Shown here in pieces: positions 16,281-25,624 of a stretch of DNA of 54,086 nucleotides. Within the stretch, counting starts at the first letter, position 1. Every line of letters begins with the position of its first letter. The stretch is from Laspinema olomoucense D3b (lineage in GTDB: Bacteria > Cyanobacteriota > Cyanobacteriia > Cyanobacteriales > Laspinemataceae), in NCBI RefSeq assembly GCF_025370785.1, contig NZ_JAMXFA010000034.1:27712-81797 (forward strand). Direction: 5' to 3'. The notes beneath the pieces were generated by a model. It was given only the letters and a program-made list of their open reading frames with translations, made no database searches and had not been told where the DNA came from. The position numbers and the translations under genes are program-made.

Positions 16281-17558
16281 ATGAGCTCGATGACAACAGA
16301 TTCTACTTTTCCCCCTGATCCTGATGCGATGGCAGTCGTGGAGAGCGTCTATCAAGCTTCTTTGATAATGGCGCAGACTTCAAGCCAACAACGAACCCGT
16401 GCTTTGGAGGGGATGGCAAAATCTCTTAAGGAAGCCTCGGATGAGATTTTAGAAGCCAATACCCTTGATTTGGAAGCCTCCCGGGAAATGGCCGTGCCTG
16501 ATTTGATACTGGAATGGCTGAAGTTGACGCCAGAACGGATCCAGACGACGGTCCAAATTCTGCAACGCTTGGCGGAGTTGGCCGATCCGATGCGCCGGGT
16601 GATGAATGCCTCCTACCAAGTGGAGGGGTCACAATCCTACTGCCAGTTGATGCCTTTAGGGGTGATCAGTTTAGTCTATGAAGCGTTACCCGATTTAGGG
16701 GCGATCGCCGCCGGTTTGTGCATCAAAACTGGGAATTGTCTGATTCTCAAGGGGGGAATGTATGCAGCTCACTCCAATGCTGCGATCGCTGATGCCTTGC
16801 AACGATCTCTCTTCAAAGCGGATATGCCTGAAGGCTGTCTGGAAATGATTCCGGCAGAAATGGGGGTTTCCACCCGCGATTTAGTCCGCCAAGATAAATA
16901 CATCAATTTAGTCATCCCCTATGGTCGGCCTAGTCTCGTCCAGCAAGTGATTCGCCAAGCCACAGTCCCCGTACTCAAATCCGGCATGGGAAACTGTTAC
17001 CTCTATTGGTCCCCCAGCGGCAGTATGGATTTGGCGCGATGGATGATTCAAGACTCCCACCAAAGTGAACCGGATCCGGTCAATGCTATTGAAAAAGTGC
17101 TGATTCATCGCAATCAAAAACCCTCTTCCCTGGCAATGTTGTTTAACAGTTTGCAGGATAAAGGGTTTGAAGTTCGGGTGGATGAGATTCTCAGCGAAGA
17201 ATTTCCCGAGTTAAAAAAAGTAGAAGAATCGGAATGGTCTTCTGCCTATTTAACCAAAACCGTTGCCTTTAAAATGGTCGATAATCTGGCAGCGGCGATC
17301 GCCTGGATCAATCAATACAGTAGCGGTCATGCCGATTGTATCGTCACCGAATCCTATCTGGAAAGCTCTCAATTTGGGGGAGGAGTCAACAGCGCCTCAA
17401 CCTACATCAACGCTTCCCCTCGCTTTTACCGCTATCCCAAACAAGGAGATGCAATTTTTCTGGGAATGTCCAACCAAAAAGGCCATCGCCGAGGCTTAAT
17501 TGGCATGGAAAGCTTAACCACCGTCAAACATATTATTCAAGGCAAAGGTCAGGTCTAA
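16281..17558 (+). CDS. proA: Glutamate-5-semialdehyde dehydrogenase (gamma-glutamyl phosphate reductase)
   Basis: Second step of proline synthesis: NADPH-dependent reduction of gamma-glutamyl phosphate. The 425-residue protein has the ALDH-like fold with LMPLGVISLVYEALPD, GNCLILKGG, the catalytic-Cys neighbourhood (SGMGNCYLYW) and a C-terminal GSASTYINASPRF-like segment (here GGVNSASTYINASPRF). The Cys neighbourhood differs from E. coli ProA (GTGVCH) and points to the cyanobacterial ProA-like paralogue group, so the substrate is slightly less certain. Two ATGs (16281, 16290) could serve as start; the first abuts the upstream stop. Confidence 0.85.
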   Translation: MSSMTTDSTFPPDPDAMAVVESVYQASLIMAQTSSQQRTRALEGMAKSLKEASDEILEANTLDLEASREMAVPDLILEWLKLTPERIQTTVQILQRLAELADPMRRVMNASYQVEGSQSYCQLMPLGVISLVYEALPDLGAIAAGLCIKTGNCLILKGGMYAAHSNAAIADALQRSLFKADMPEGCLEMIPAEMGVSTRDLVRQDKYINLVIPYGRPSLVQQVIRQATVPVLKSGMGNCYLYWSPSGSMDLARWMIQDSHQSEPDPVNAIEKVLIHRNQKPSSLAMLFNSLQDKGFEVRVDEILSEEFPELKKVEESEWSSAYLTKTVAFKMVDNLAAAIAWINQYSSGHADCIVTESYLESSQFGGGVNSASTYINASPRFYRYPKQGDAIFLGMSNQKGHRRGLIGMESLTTVKHIIQGKGQV

Positions 17559-17717
17559 ACCTTCCAATCCCGGATTCATTAGACCTCTTGCCAAATAACC
17601 GATGGACACCCCTTTCCCTCCAGGAGATCCCCCTCCCGTCCCCCTTAACATGGGGGAGGCCAGAGTAATCAATGTTATGTTTGTCTCACCAGGGAAGCCA
17701 TAGCAATAAATCTTTAA

Positions 17718-17748
17718 GCCCCCCTTGTTAAGGGGGGTTTGGGGGGAT
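17718..17748. repeat. C/G-rich palindromic repeat
   Basis: GCCCCCCTTGTTAAGGGGGG followed by TTTGGGGGGATC forms a strong hairpin after proA. A related copy in opposite orientation lies at about 23562-23588 over the end of the retropepsin gene, so it belongs to a dispersed family. Confidence 0.65.
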
Positions 17749-17782
17749 CACTCCGCTATTCTGCAAAAAGTCTATTAAAAAT

Positions 17783-17818
17783 GGGGAGGATGGCTTAAAT
17801 CCATCCTCCCCACTTTTT
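17783..17818. terminator. Bidirectional terminator between proA and the desaturase gene
   Basis: Perfect 11-bp stem GGGGAGGATGG/CCATCCTCCCC with a 7-nt loop, flanked by A-rich sequence on the left and a T-rich run on the right, between convergent genes. Confidence 0.85.
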
Positions 17819-17863
17819 ATTTTCTCAAACCAATCCGAGTTTTGCCGGTTTAAACTTCAGCGG

Positions 17864-18733
17864 TTATTTCCCAACTAACTTGACGTTCTTAGCAAGGCCA
17901 AGGGCTTGTAAAAATTGAATCGTCATCCAAGTAAAATCAATTTCCCACCACTGCATTCCATGTCGGGCAGAATATTGATAGGCATGGTGATTATTGTGCC
18001 AACCTTCGCCATAAGTGACTAACGCAACCCACCAGCAGTTCGTGGAGCGATCTTCACTCTCGTAGGTGCGATAGCCAAACTTATGAGTAGCGCTGTTCAC
18101 AAACCAGGTGCAGTGAAACACCACCACCAGGCGGACAAAAATTCCCCAAACCACGAAGGACCAACCGAGTCCCGGGGAAATGGCTTCTCCTAAAAAGTAG
18201 AAACTAATTCCTAAAGCAATTTGAATCGGAAGTAAAAACTTGTCGCAAAACTGATAAAACGGATCGTCGGCAATATCTTTTGTTAAGCGAGGGATTTCAG
18301 CTTCGGCGGGAGAATGATAGAATAGCCAACCCATGTGGCTCCACCAGAACCCCTGATTGGAGTCATGGGGATCAGCGGTATTATCCGAGTGGAGATGATG
18401 TGCACGATGCAGTCCAACCCAATCGATCGGACTCCCTTGACAGCTTAGGGTGCCGCAAAAGATTAGAAAATACTCTAACCACTTGGGTGCGGTAAAGCTC
18501 CGATGAGTCACTAATCGATGAAATCCCAGGGTGACTCCCAGACCCCCGGTTACCCAGTGGAAGAAGACCGCTAACCCCACTGCCGCCCAACTAAAGGTGC
18601 TCGGCAGGAATGCGAACAGGGCAAAAGCATGAATTGCAATCATGAAGATGATAACCGGCCAGTCAGGCCGCATCTGGGATAGATCTTGCCCTATTGTTTC
18701 TTGTGTTTCTTGTGTTGAACTGACAATCGTCAT
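17864..18733 (-). CDS. desC: Acyl-lipid/acyl-CoA delta-9 desaturase
   Basis: Introduces the first double bond in membrane acyl chains. Three histidine boxes are intact: HRLVTH, HRAHH and HNNHH, and four transmembrane stretches surround them. Start placed at MTIVSSTQE (18733), giving 289 residues, close to the family length; a longer frame adds 55 residues rich in Arg that do not look like the family. The conserved GLGVTLGFHRL and WHNNHHAYQYSARHG mark the DesC/fatty-acid desaturase type 1 group. The regiospecificity is inferred from family. Divergent from the 18978 gene over 244 bp. Confidence 0.92.
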   Translation of the reverse strand: MTIVSSTQETQETIGQDLSQMRPDWPVIIFMIAIHAFALFAFLPSTFSWAAVGLAVFFHWVTGGLGVTLGFHRLVTHRSFTAPKWLEYFLIFCGTLSCQGSPIDWVGLHRAHHLHSDNTADPHDSNQGFWWSHMGWLFYHSPAEAEIPRLTKDIADDPFYQFCDKFLLPIQIALGISFYFLGEAISPGLGWSFVVWGIFVRLVVVFHCTWFVNSATHKFGYRTYESEDRSTNCWWVALVTYGEGWHNNHHAYQYSARHGMQWWEIDFTWMTIQFLQALGLAKNVKLVGK

Positions 18734-18977
18734 CTGTGACCTTATTGTGACCTTATTACAAATTTTTCTGCCAAAATCTGCTGTGGGATGTTGCAATGGC
18801 ACCATCGCCTCCGCAAGCGTGAGGTCTAGTCTTTTTGCCCTACAGCGCGATCGCCTCGACTCCGGGTAAGAGTCCGTCAGAACGCCCAAGGCAGGCAAAA
18901 CCCTCGATTGGCTGAGATTATTTTACATCAGGGCAATTTTTCCCTTAACTAACTGTAACATTTCATACGAGGTTTTG

Positions 18978-20207
18978 ATGGATCGCTCTCAATGGCTACA
19001 AGAAGCAGAAACTGCTCTCTACCCTCTGTTTTGTCAAATTGATGCTCAGGTCAAGAAAAACCTAGAGCGGGTCCTCGGGGCTTATCGCCGTCACCGCGTA
19101 GGGGTTCACCATTTTGCCGGGGTGACGGGATATGGTCATGATGATTTAGGGCGTCAGACCCTGGATCAAATTTTTGCTGAGGTGATGGGTGCTGAAGCTG
19201 CGACTGTACGGGTGCAGTTTGTTTCGGGGACTCATGCGATCGCTTGCGCCCTCTTTGGGGTACTGCGTCCCGGAGATGAAATGTTAGCAGTGGCGGGCGC
19301 TCCCTACGATACCTTAGAGGAAGTGATTGGGTTACGAGGGACGGGTCAAGGTTCCCTGATGGAATTTGGGGTGAGGTATCGCCAATTGGAATTAACCCCC
19401 AGGGGGGAAATAGATTGGGTAGCACTCCAAAGTGCAGTCACTAAAAAGACTCGTTTGGTGTCGATCCAGCGCTCTTGTGGCTACTCCTGGCGTCCCAGTC
19501 TTTCCATTGCGGATATTGAAAAAATTATTCATTTCGTCAAGGAGCAAAATCCCGAGACGATTTGTTTTGTGGATAACTGCTACGGCGAATTTATCGAAGA
19601 TCGCGAACCCCCGGCAGTGGGGGCGGATTTAATTGCCGGTTCCTTGATTAAAAATCCCGGGGGGACGATTGTTGAGGGTGGGGGTTATGTGGCAGGGCGT
19701 GCGGATTTAGTCGAAGCAGCCACCTGTCGCCTCACTGCACCAGGAATTGGCAGTAGTGGGGGGGCGACGTTCGATCGCAATCGGCTACTCTTTCAGGGGT
19801 TGTTTCTCGCACCGCAAATGGTGGGAGAGGCGATGAAAGGAAATCATTTAACCGCTTATGTCTTCGATCTCCTGGGATATCCGGTAAACCCCGCCCCCAC
19901 TGCACCGAGGCGAGATGTGATTCAGGGTATTCAGTTGGGTTCACCAGAAAAACTGATTGCGTTTTGCCGTGCCATTCAGAAATATTCCCCCATCGGGTCC
20001 TATTTGGATCCGGTGCCTGCACCGATGCCTGGGTATGAGAGTCAGTTGGTGATGGCAGGGGGGAGTTTTATTGATGGCAGTACCTCGGAGTTGTCTGCCG
20101 ATGGTCCGTTGCGGGAGCCTTATATTGTGTTTTGCCAGGGAGGAACCCATTGGACTCATGTGGCGATCGCCCTAGAAGCGGCAGTCGCAGCGGTGGGTCC
20201 GGCTTAA
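18978..20207 (+). CDS. PLP-dependent methionine gamma-lyase/aluminium-resistance family protein
   Basis: The 409-residue product belongs to the group annotated as methionine gamma-lyase-like or aluminium resistance (YnbB-like). Fold type I aminotransferase features: FVSGTHAIACALFG (phosphate-binding), a Tyr-rich SIQRSCGYSWRPS, FVDNCYGEF (Asp contacting the pyridine N) and the Schiff-base lysine in GSLIKNPGG. The substrate in vivo is unknown; C-S lyase activity is a family inference. The start at ATG 18978 is preferred over an adjacent TTG. HIP1 sites within the gene indicate long residence in the genome. Confidence 0.88.
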   Translation: MDRSQWLQEAETALYPLFCQIDAQVKKNLERVLGAYRRHRVGVHHFAGVTGYGHDDLGRQTLDQIFAEVMGAEAATVRVQFVSGTHAIACALFGVLRPGDEMLAVAGAPYDTLEEVIGLRGTGQGSLMEFGVRYRQLELTPRGEIDWVALQSAVTKKTRLVSIQRSCGYSWRPSLSIADIEKIIHFVKEQNPETICFVDNCYGEFIEDREPPAVGADLIAGSLIKNPGGTIVEGGGYVAGRADLVEAATCRLTAPGIGSSGGATFDRNRLLFQGLFLAPQMVGEAMKGNHLTAYVFDLLGYPVNPAPTAPRRDVIQGIQLGSPEKLIAFCRAIQKYSPIGSYLDPVPAPMPGYESQLVMAGGSFIDGSTSELSADGPLREPYIVFCQGGTHWTHVAIALEAAVAAVGPA

Positions 20208-20298
20208 CCGGCTTTCCTACTTATTAATGCTTCCGGCTGCTATTCTACTAGCTCTACTTCTGGTCACCGGAACTAAAGAGGGCAAAGGCCCTCTTGGT

Positions 20299-20478
20299 TC
20301 ACGCAACCACAAGTTGCGTTTCAACGAAGCCAAACGAGGATTCCAAGTAACTTTGACGGCAGGTAAACACCGTATAGCCCTGAAGTGGCATCAAAGAGAT
20401 AAACTCGCCACAACAATCAATGACCCGATAGTAGCGGCCATCCCTGGAAATTAAACAATCTCCCGTTTGGATTTTCAT
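20299..20478 (-). CDS. Small hypothetical protein, 59 aa
   Basis: Start at the second in-frame ATG (20478), giving MKIQTGDCLISRDGRYYRV and a beta-rich small protein with two Cys in DCCGEF and a further Cys. The pattern (TGDCLISRDGRYYRVID) looks like an SH3/KOW-type small barrel, not junk. It is convergent with the PLP enzyme gene. No family recognised and no strong ribosome-binding site, so it remains tentative. Confidence 0.5.
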   Translation of the reverse strand: MKIQTGDCLISRDGRYYRVIDCCGEFISLMPLQGYTVFTCRQSYLESSFGFVETQLVVA

Positions 20479-20740
20479 AGGTAGTATCCAAAAAGGCGTA
20501 CTCAATATTCTATCCGGTTGTTAATTTAAGTGGATTTTCACAAACTTTACTTAATCTTACCGGATATTTTTTGAGGACTGGCAATTATTTTTATAAAAAA
20601 GATAAAGTTTTGTAAATAAATCGTTACAATTAGCCTCAAGGGTATGAAACCGTTAGGGGAGCAAATGCTTTCATCCTTTAAACTGGATAGGGGAGTTTGG
20701 AAATAATCCGTGATTACTACACCCAGAAAACGACTAGGGT

Positions 20741-21694
20741 TTAGGGTTCAATGGCAGCGAGGTTTAAAATCGCATCTCCTTGGTTAACTAAGGGGTTTTG
20801 GGTATGACCAATGATCACCCCATCAAAGGGGGCATAAACTTTCATCGTCTGGTCACCGAAGGCATCACAGATAATTCCTAAGCGTTGTTTTTTAGAGATA
20901 GATTGGCCGAGTCCTACTTCTAAGTGCAGAATTCCACTAGAGGGCGATCGCACCCATTGGGTTTTTTTTACTTCTAAAGAAGGAGGGAATGGGGAGGGTG
21001 CAAAATCCGAAATCATCCCCAGCATTGCCATTACTTGCATAATTCCCCGAGTTCCCACCGCGATCGCCTCCGCATCAAATCGCAGCGCTTCTCCACTTTC
21101 ATAGAGCAAAACGGGAATCCCCAACTGAGTTGCAGCTTGTCGCAAGGAACCATCCCGAGTCGTGGCATGAATCATCAGGGGTGCGCCAAATGCCTGAGCA
21201 CAGCGATAGGTTTCGCGATCGCCCAGATTGGCCCGAATTTGAGGCAAATTAATTCGATGATGGGAAGCCGTATGTAAATCAATCCCATGAGTACATCGCA
21301 TCACCACTTCTTTCATGAACAGATGCGCCAATCGAGAGGCTAATGAACCTCGCGCTGAACCGGGAAAAGAGCGGTTTAAGTCTCGGCGATCGGGCAAGTA
21401 GCGCGACTGTTCAATAAACCCAAACACATTAACAATCGGGACCGCGATGATGCTTCCACAGAGTTGACGAGGGGAAATTTGATGCAGCACTTGCCGAATA
21501 ATTTCCACCCCATTAATTTCATCTCCGTGAATTGCCGCGCTCAACCAGAGTCGAGGCCCCGATCGCGTGCCATTGATGACCGTGACGGGCAATCCTAGCA
21601 TCGTTTGCGTCGGCAGTCGCGCAACCGGCAATTCTAAGCGCCTTTTTTCTCCCGGTGGGATGGTGGCATTGCCGATTTGAATGACTCCGGACAT
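20741..21694 (-). CDS. Succinylglutamate desuccinylase/aspartoacylase-family zinc hydrolase
   Basis: The 317-residue protein is an M14-like amidohydrolase with the zinc motif AAIHGDEINGVEI, then FGFIEQSRYLPDRRDLNRSF (Asn/Arg substrate-binding) and the third zinc ligand HTASHH region, and a C-terminal beta-barrel resembling a biotinyl fold (VYAPFDGVIIGHTQNPLVNQGD). Members often sit beside rimK; here RimK lies 142 bp upstream on the same strand, with a retropepsin-like protease further upstream. I infer removal or exchange of an N-acyl or gamma-glutamyl group on a peptide made by RimK. Cytoplasmic. Confidence 0.9.
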   Translation of the reverse strand: MSGVIQIGNATIPPGEKRRLELPVARLPTQTMLGLPVTVINGTRSGPRLWLSAAIHGDEINGVEIIRQVLHQISPRQLCGSIIAVPIVNVFGFIEQSRYLPDRRDLNRSFPGSARGSLASRLAHLFMKEVVMRCTHGIDLHTASHHRINLPQIRANLGDRETYRCAQAFGAPLMIHATTRDGSLRQAATQLGIPVLLYESGEALRFDAEAIAVGTRGIMQVMAMLGMISDFAPSPFPPSLEVKKTQWVRSPSSGILHLEVGLGQSISKKQRLGIICDAFGDQTMKVYAPFDGVIIGHTQNPLVNQGDAILNLAAIEP

Positions 21695-21836
21695 AGAGTT
21701 TAACTTTCGCGGTACAGGTCGCTGACCATTGACGGGAATCTGTGAATGTCTTCTAATTTACAATGCTTTGGCCCTGAGTCCAACCCAGATGGGTCAGGGA
21801 GTGGGTAGAAATGGCTTGGAGTCGGCTCAGTTGTGA

Positions 21837-22742
21837 TTAGTATGGAATGCGATCGCGCGTTTTTTTCGGGGCTGAATTTTTCTCAATAAACTCGATAATC
21901 TTGCTCGCTACATCCACATTAGATGCCGCCTCAATCCCCTCCAAACCCGGTGAGGAATTCACCTCAATCACCACCGGACCATGATTTGAGCGCAAGATAT
22001 CCACTCCCGCCACCTTTAACCCCATCGTCTTCGCTGCTCTTACCGCCGTTGAGCGTTCCTCTGGAGTCAGCTTGATTTTTTTCGCCGTGCCTCCCCGGTG
22101 CAGATTAGAGCGAAATTCCCCCGGTTCACCCTGACGTTTCATCGAGGCGACTACCTTATCTCCCACCACAAAACAGCGGATATCAGCACCCTCAGCTTCT
22201 TTAATAAATTCTTGAACCAAAATATTTGCATCCAAACCCCGAAACGCTTCAATCACTGACTTAGCGGCTTGGGTGGTTTCCGCCAGGACCACCCCAATCC
22301 CTTGCGTCCCTTCGAGCAGTTTAATCACTAGAGGTGCACCCCCGACAATTTCAATTAACCCTTCAATGTCTTTGGTGGAATTGGCAAAACCTGTGACTGG
22401 CAGTCCGATCCCTTCGCGAGCAAGCAATTGCAAGCAGCGCAGTTTATCGCGCGATCGCGAAATCGCCTGGGACTCATTAGCCGTAAACACTCCCATCATC
22501 TCAAACTGGCGCACCACCGCCGTTCCATAGAAAGTTTTTGAGGCCCCGATCCGGGGAATGATGGCATCAAAGTCTTCTAACTGTTTCTGCTGATACACCA
22601 CCGTTGGCCGATGAGAGGCGATATTCATATAACAGCGCAGGTAATCAATCACCTTCATGTGATGGCCTCGTTGTTCACCCGCTTCTTTGAGTCGTCGGGT
22701 AGAGTAAAGCGAAGCCTTTTGCGACAAAATCGCGATTTTCAT
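21837..22742 (-). CDS. rimK: RimK-type ATP-grasp alpha-L-glutamate ligase
   Basis: The 301-residue protein has the full RimK length: [38 protein letters not shown], the ATP-grasp core [39 protein letters not shown] and the Mg-binding [15 protein letters not shown]. RimK adds glutamate residues to the C-terminus of ribosomal protein S6 in proteobacteria and makes poly-Glu; the cyanobacterial target is not known. A GAGG ribosome-binding site precedes the ATG. Likely transcribed with the aspartoacylase-like gene downstream. Confidence 0.95.
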   Translation of the reverse strand: MKIAILSQKASLYSTRRLKEAGEQRGHHMKVIDYLRCYMNIASHRPTVVYQQKQLEDFDAIIPRIGASKTFYGTAVVRQFEMMGVFTANESQAISRSRDKLRCLQLLAREGIGLPVTGFANSTKDIEGLIEIVGGAPLVIKLLEGTQGIGVVLAETTQAAKSVIEAFRGLDANILVQEFIKEAEGADIRCFVVGDKVVASMKRQGEPGEFRSNLHRGGTAKKIKLTPEERSTAVRAAKTMGLKVAGVDILRSNHGPVVIEVNSSPGLEGIEAASNVDVASKIIEFIEKNSAPKKTRDRIPY

Positions 22743-23574
22743 AGTCCTCTATTTTGATGCTCTGATCTTAAGCTGCCTCAATCTACCCTAGGGGGAAGAA
22801 GTCCAAGTGGAAAGTCTCCCCGAATTCAAATAAAGATGGGCGATACTTCTGTAAACCTTGGGAACACACCCAAAATCTAGCCCAAGACTTGGGCTTTAGC
22901 CACAATCCACCCTTGGGTAGTTGATTTTCATTTGACTGATCGACTTATATTAGTTACCCCTTAAAGGAGTTTTAAGGAGAAGAGTCTGCTCAAATTTTTA
23001 TTAATTTTACCTGATTTTAAGCCCTTGTCAATCCTCGCCTCCTTTTATAAATATCTTAAAATTTTGTTAAAAAATCCCCCCTTAAACTCTTTTAGGCCAG
23101 TTCATCAAACGCGCATTTCTCACCTGTCTGAAAGGGTTTGATTATGACCTTATCAGGCCCGCCTGGTTTCGCTCCGAATTAGACCAAGGAATTAATCCTA
23201 AAAGTTTGGCTCCTTATTATTCTACAATCTCTACCCAATCTTGGAGGAATTGTCCCACTCCATCTCAGCAAGGGGAAGATCTTTCTCCCTACTCCTCATC
23301 CCCAGCCAGACAGTCCAGGGTATTAATTTTATAATTAGAAGAATTTAGAGGGAGTTCTCTAAAAAACTGAATATTAAAAGCTAGGCTAGGGAATAAAAAC
23401 CTAGGCACTTAATAGTAAATTGGGCTGATAACAGCCCAATTTGAATTAGCTCTTGCTCAGGGCATTGGGTTCCCGGAGATTCTATCCGGACTGGGGGAAG
23501 GAATTTTTCTTTGATTTATGACTTAGGGAACTCCAAAAAATCAAATTTTCTATCAGCGCTCCCCCCAACCCCCC
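22743..23574. other. Gap of 830 bp between rimK and the retropepsin gene
   Basis: No gene that I can support. It is AT-rich around 22920-23060. A start-less frame (23086-23334) is open on the plus strand. The right end carries the C/G-rich palindromic repeat at about 23562-23588. The rimK promoter should lie near the left end. Confidence 0.4.
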
Positions 23575-24069
23575 TTAAAAAGGGGGGGTTTTACAATTCT
23601 GCCAAACCTCTAATGGAAAACTTTTTTTATGAAAATCCCTGAGTAAAAAAGACTTTCCTGGATCGACTAAAAAGCGACGCCGCAATGCCTGACGCCCCAG
23701 CAACATCCGAAATCCCATAACATCCCGATTGGTTAGGGTGAGTTCGATTGGCCATTGGTAACCTAAAATTTCGAGCGGGGTGAGAATGACCAATCTTACC
23801 TCAGCATGACCGCCAGAATTGCGAACCTGTCTTGCATCGACTAAAGGGGAAACGGTAGAAACGGTTTGAATGCTATCCCGTTGATAAGGATGCACTTTGA
23901 ACCGAACTAGATGTTTTCCTTCCTGGTTGAACGTTTCAATATCAAAGGCATGGATGGCACAAGAACGCGCACCTGTATCAATTTTGGCTTTAATTTTCTC
24001 GATTCCCAGTTCTGGCAGGGAAACCCACTCCCGCCAACCAATGATCGGGAGTTGTGGTTTTTGTTTCAT
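23575..24069 (-). CDS. RimB-type retropepsin-like protease (ATP-dependent zinc protease family, DUF785)
   Basis: The 164-residue product has WREWVSLPELGIEKIKAKID leading into the aspartic-protease-like motif IDTGARSCAIHA, then VRNSGGHAEVRLVILTPLEI and MGFRMLLGRQALRRRFLVDP, a layout typical of the RimK-associated retropepsin family. In Pseudomonas the related RimB trims glutamate chains added by RimK (recalled). It probably forms a write/erase module with rimK downstream, though 830 bp separate them. The last few residues (KTPPF) are encoded inside a G/C-rich palindromic repeat. A 12-bp gap separates it from the upstream pentapeptide gene, so the two are likely co-transcribed. Confidence 0.88.
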   Translation of the reverse strand: MKQKPQLPIIGWREWVSLPELGIEKIKAKIDTGARSCAIHAFDIETFNQEGKHLVRFKVHPYQRDSIQTVSTVSPLVDARQVRNSGGHAEVRLVILTPLEILGYQWPIELTLTNRDVMGFRMLLGRQALRRRFLVDPGKSFLLRDFHKKSFPLEVWQNCKTPPF

Positions 24070-24081
24070 CCAGTTTTATTC

Positions 24082-24936
24082 CTATTCAACATGATTATGT
24101 TTGGCTATGAGCGCATCTTTTAGATCACTTTGATAGCGGTGGCCATCGATTAGATTTGTTTGCCTCAGGTTCGCCAGATGCCAACAAGCCACCGCACAAT
24201 CGGTATTTTTGAGAGTGGTGTTGGTTAGAACCACCCATTTGACCTCCCCATCCTGAAGGTTCGCTGGGCTAAGATCAACGCCATCTAAAACGGATCCATT
24301 CATTTTGGCACCCTCTAACTGGGCAGAGGTTAAAATCGCCCCGGTCAAATTGGCTCCGTAAAGTATAGCTTCCGTGAGTTGTGTATGGGTTAAATTTGCA
24401 TAGCTAAGATTAGCACCACTGAGGTCCGTATGCCTCAGATCTAATCCCCTTAAATTGGCTCTAGACAGATTGGCATTATGGAAGACAACCTCAGCGATAT
24501 TTGCCCCTTCTAAGTTCGCGCCAGTCAGGTTAATCCCGCTCAGGTTCAGTCCCTGGAGATTCGCTTGGCTCAAGTTAGCTTGGGCGAGGATAACTCGACT
24601 AAATATCACCGGACTAAGATTAGCCTGTTCTAGATTGGCGCTGCGTAAGTTAGTTTCAATCAAATCAGCCCGACTTAAGTCGGCTCCCCTTAAGTTAGCG
24701 TGGCTCAAGTCGGTTCGGCGCAGATCAGCGGCTCTGAGTTTGATTTGCTCTAAGTTGGCTTCAATGAGTGTCGAACCCTGAAGACTAGCGGAGCAGAATT
24801 GACTATGACTCAAGTCTGCACCTGTCAGATTAGTGTAGCTCATGTTCACCCACGCGGCTTTCTCTTGAGATAAATCGCAATGGGAAAAATCTCTGGTTCC
24901 TGCCCGGTAAAGGGCTTCAAATTTTTCGATATTCAT
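24082..24936 (-). CDS. Pentapeptide-repeat protein
   Basis: The 284-residue protein consists of about 40 A(D/N)LxxA pentapeptides forming a right-handed quadrilateral helix from about residue 20 to 255 (for example ADLSHSQFCSASL, ANLRGADLSRADL). The N-terminus (MNIEKFEALYRAGTRDF) resembles the short cap of the FHA/pentapeptide protein at 9346 (which has LLKRYAAGERDF), so the two belong to one family with and without FHA. The C-terminal 30 residues are non-repeat and His/Asp-rich. No signal peptide; function unknown. It leads a probable two-gene transcript with the retropepsin. Confidence 0.9.
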   Translation of the reverse strand: MNIEKFEALYRAGTRDFSHCDLSQEKAAWVNMSYTNLTGADLSHSQFCSASLQGSTLIEANLEQIKLRAADLRRTDLSHANLRGADLSRADLIETNLRSANLEQANLSPVIFSRVILAQANLSQANLQGLNLSGINLTGANLEGANIAEVVFHNANLSRANLRGLDLRHTDLSGANLSYANLTHTQLTEAILYGANLTGAILTSAQLEGAKMNGSVLDGVDLSPANLQDGEVKWVVLTNTTLKNTDCAVACWHLANLRQTNLIDGHRYQSDLKDALIAKHNHVE

Positions 24937-25624
24937 AACAAGTCTTTTTTATCATCATTAGATAAAGCGTAGTCAAGTTTTTAGGGTAGTGTCCTCACTC
25001 TTTAGACCGATCCCCACTCATTTTTTAAATAGGTTTTTGGGATGATTGCTTTTACGAAAGGAGAAAATCTGATGGGAGATTAACTCTTTTTTAACTGGGG
25101 TTTTCAATTTCTGATGTTGATGCAAGTCCCCGGGGGTCTGTTGAATTGGCCTTAAATAAGCCTCTTAAAAGATGTGTCTAATACTTAGGCTAGAGAGAGA
25201 CACAGCGGCCTGGTGAGGCACAGGAGCGTGACATTCAGGACTAATCCCCGGTATTTAGCTCTACTGGTTTCCCTCCGGGGAACCCGTTGAATTGAGGGAG
25301 ATTGTGGATCTAAATTGGGTCTTAATATACCTACAGTCTTTGATAGAGCTGTTGTCAAAATCCGTAGGAATCCCCGTAAGCAATTGGCGTTTTTAAGGGG
25401 GGCTTTTGAGAAGAAGGGTGCTAACCGCTCAGAACAATTTGGATTGCACGGAAACGGAGCAATCTAGTGGGGATATTTGAATTTGTGGATTTCCATGAAC
25501 AAATATTAAATGTTCGGCTCTAGGAAAGTTTTTTGAAACAGGCGGGTTCACAGGGGAGGGGAGGGAGGAGGCATCGGTGGTGCAGTTAGGGGAAAGCTGC
25601 CGATCGCCTCCGCAACCGGGAATC
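24937..25624. other. Intergenic region, 690 bp
   Basis: No gene seen. The stretch at about 25190-25320 (AGCGGCCTGGTGAGGCACAG and following bases) is G/C-rich with several short complementary segments and might fold as an RNA, but it matches no riboswitch I know. It holds the promoter of the pentapeptide gene at its left end. Confidence 0.35.

Noticed and set aside
23086-23334. Open plus-strand frame of 82 codons in the rimK-retropepsin gap
   Set aside because: No ATG, GTG or TTG start with a ribosome-binding site and no recognisable motif; may be chance or a remnant.
25190-25320. G/C-rich stretch resembling a riboswitch
   Set aside because: Short complementary pieces exist but no known consensus (cobalamin, c-di-GMP, glutamine) is met.
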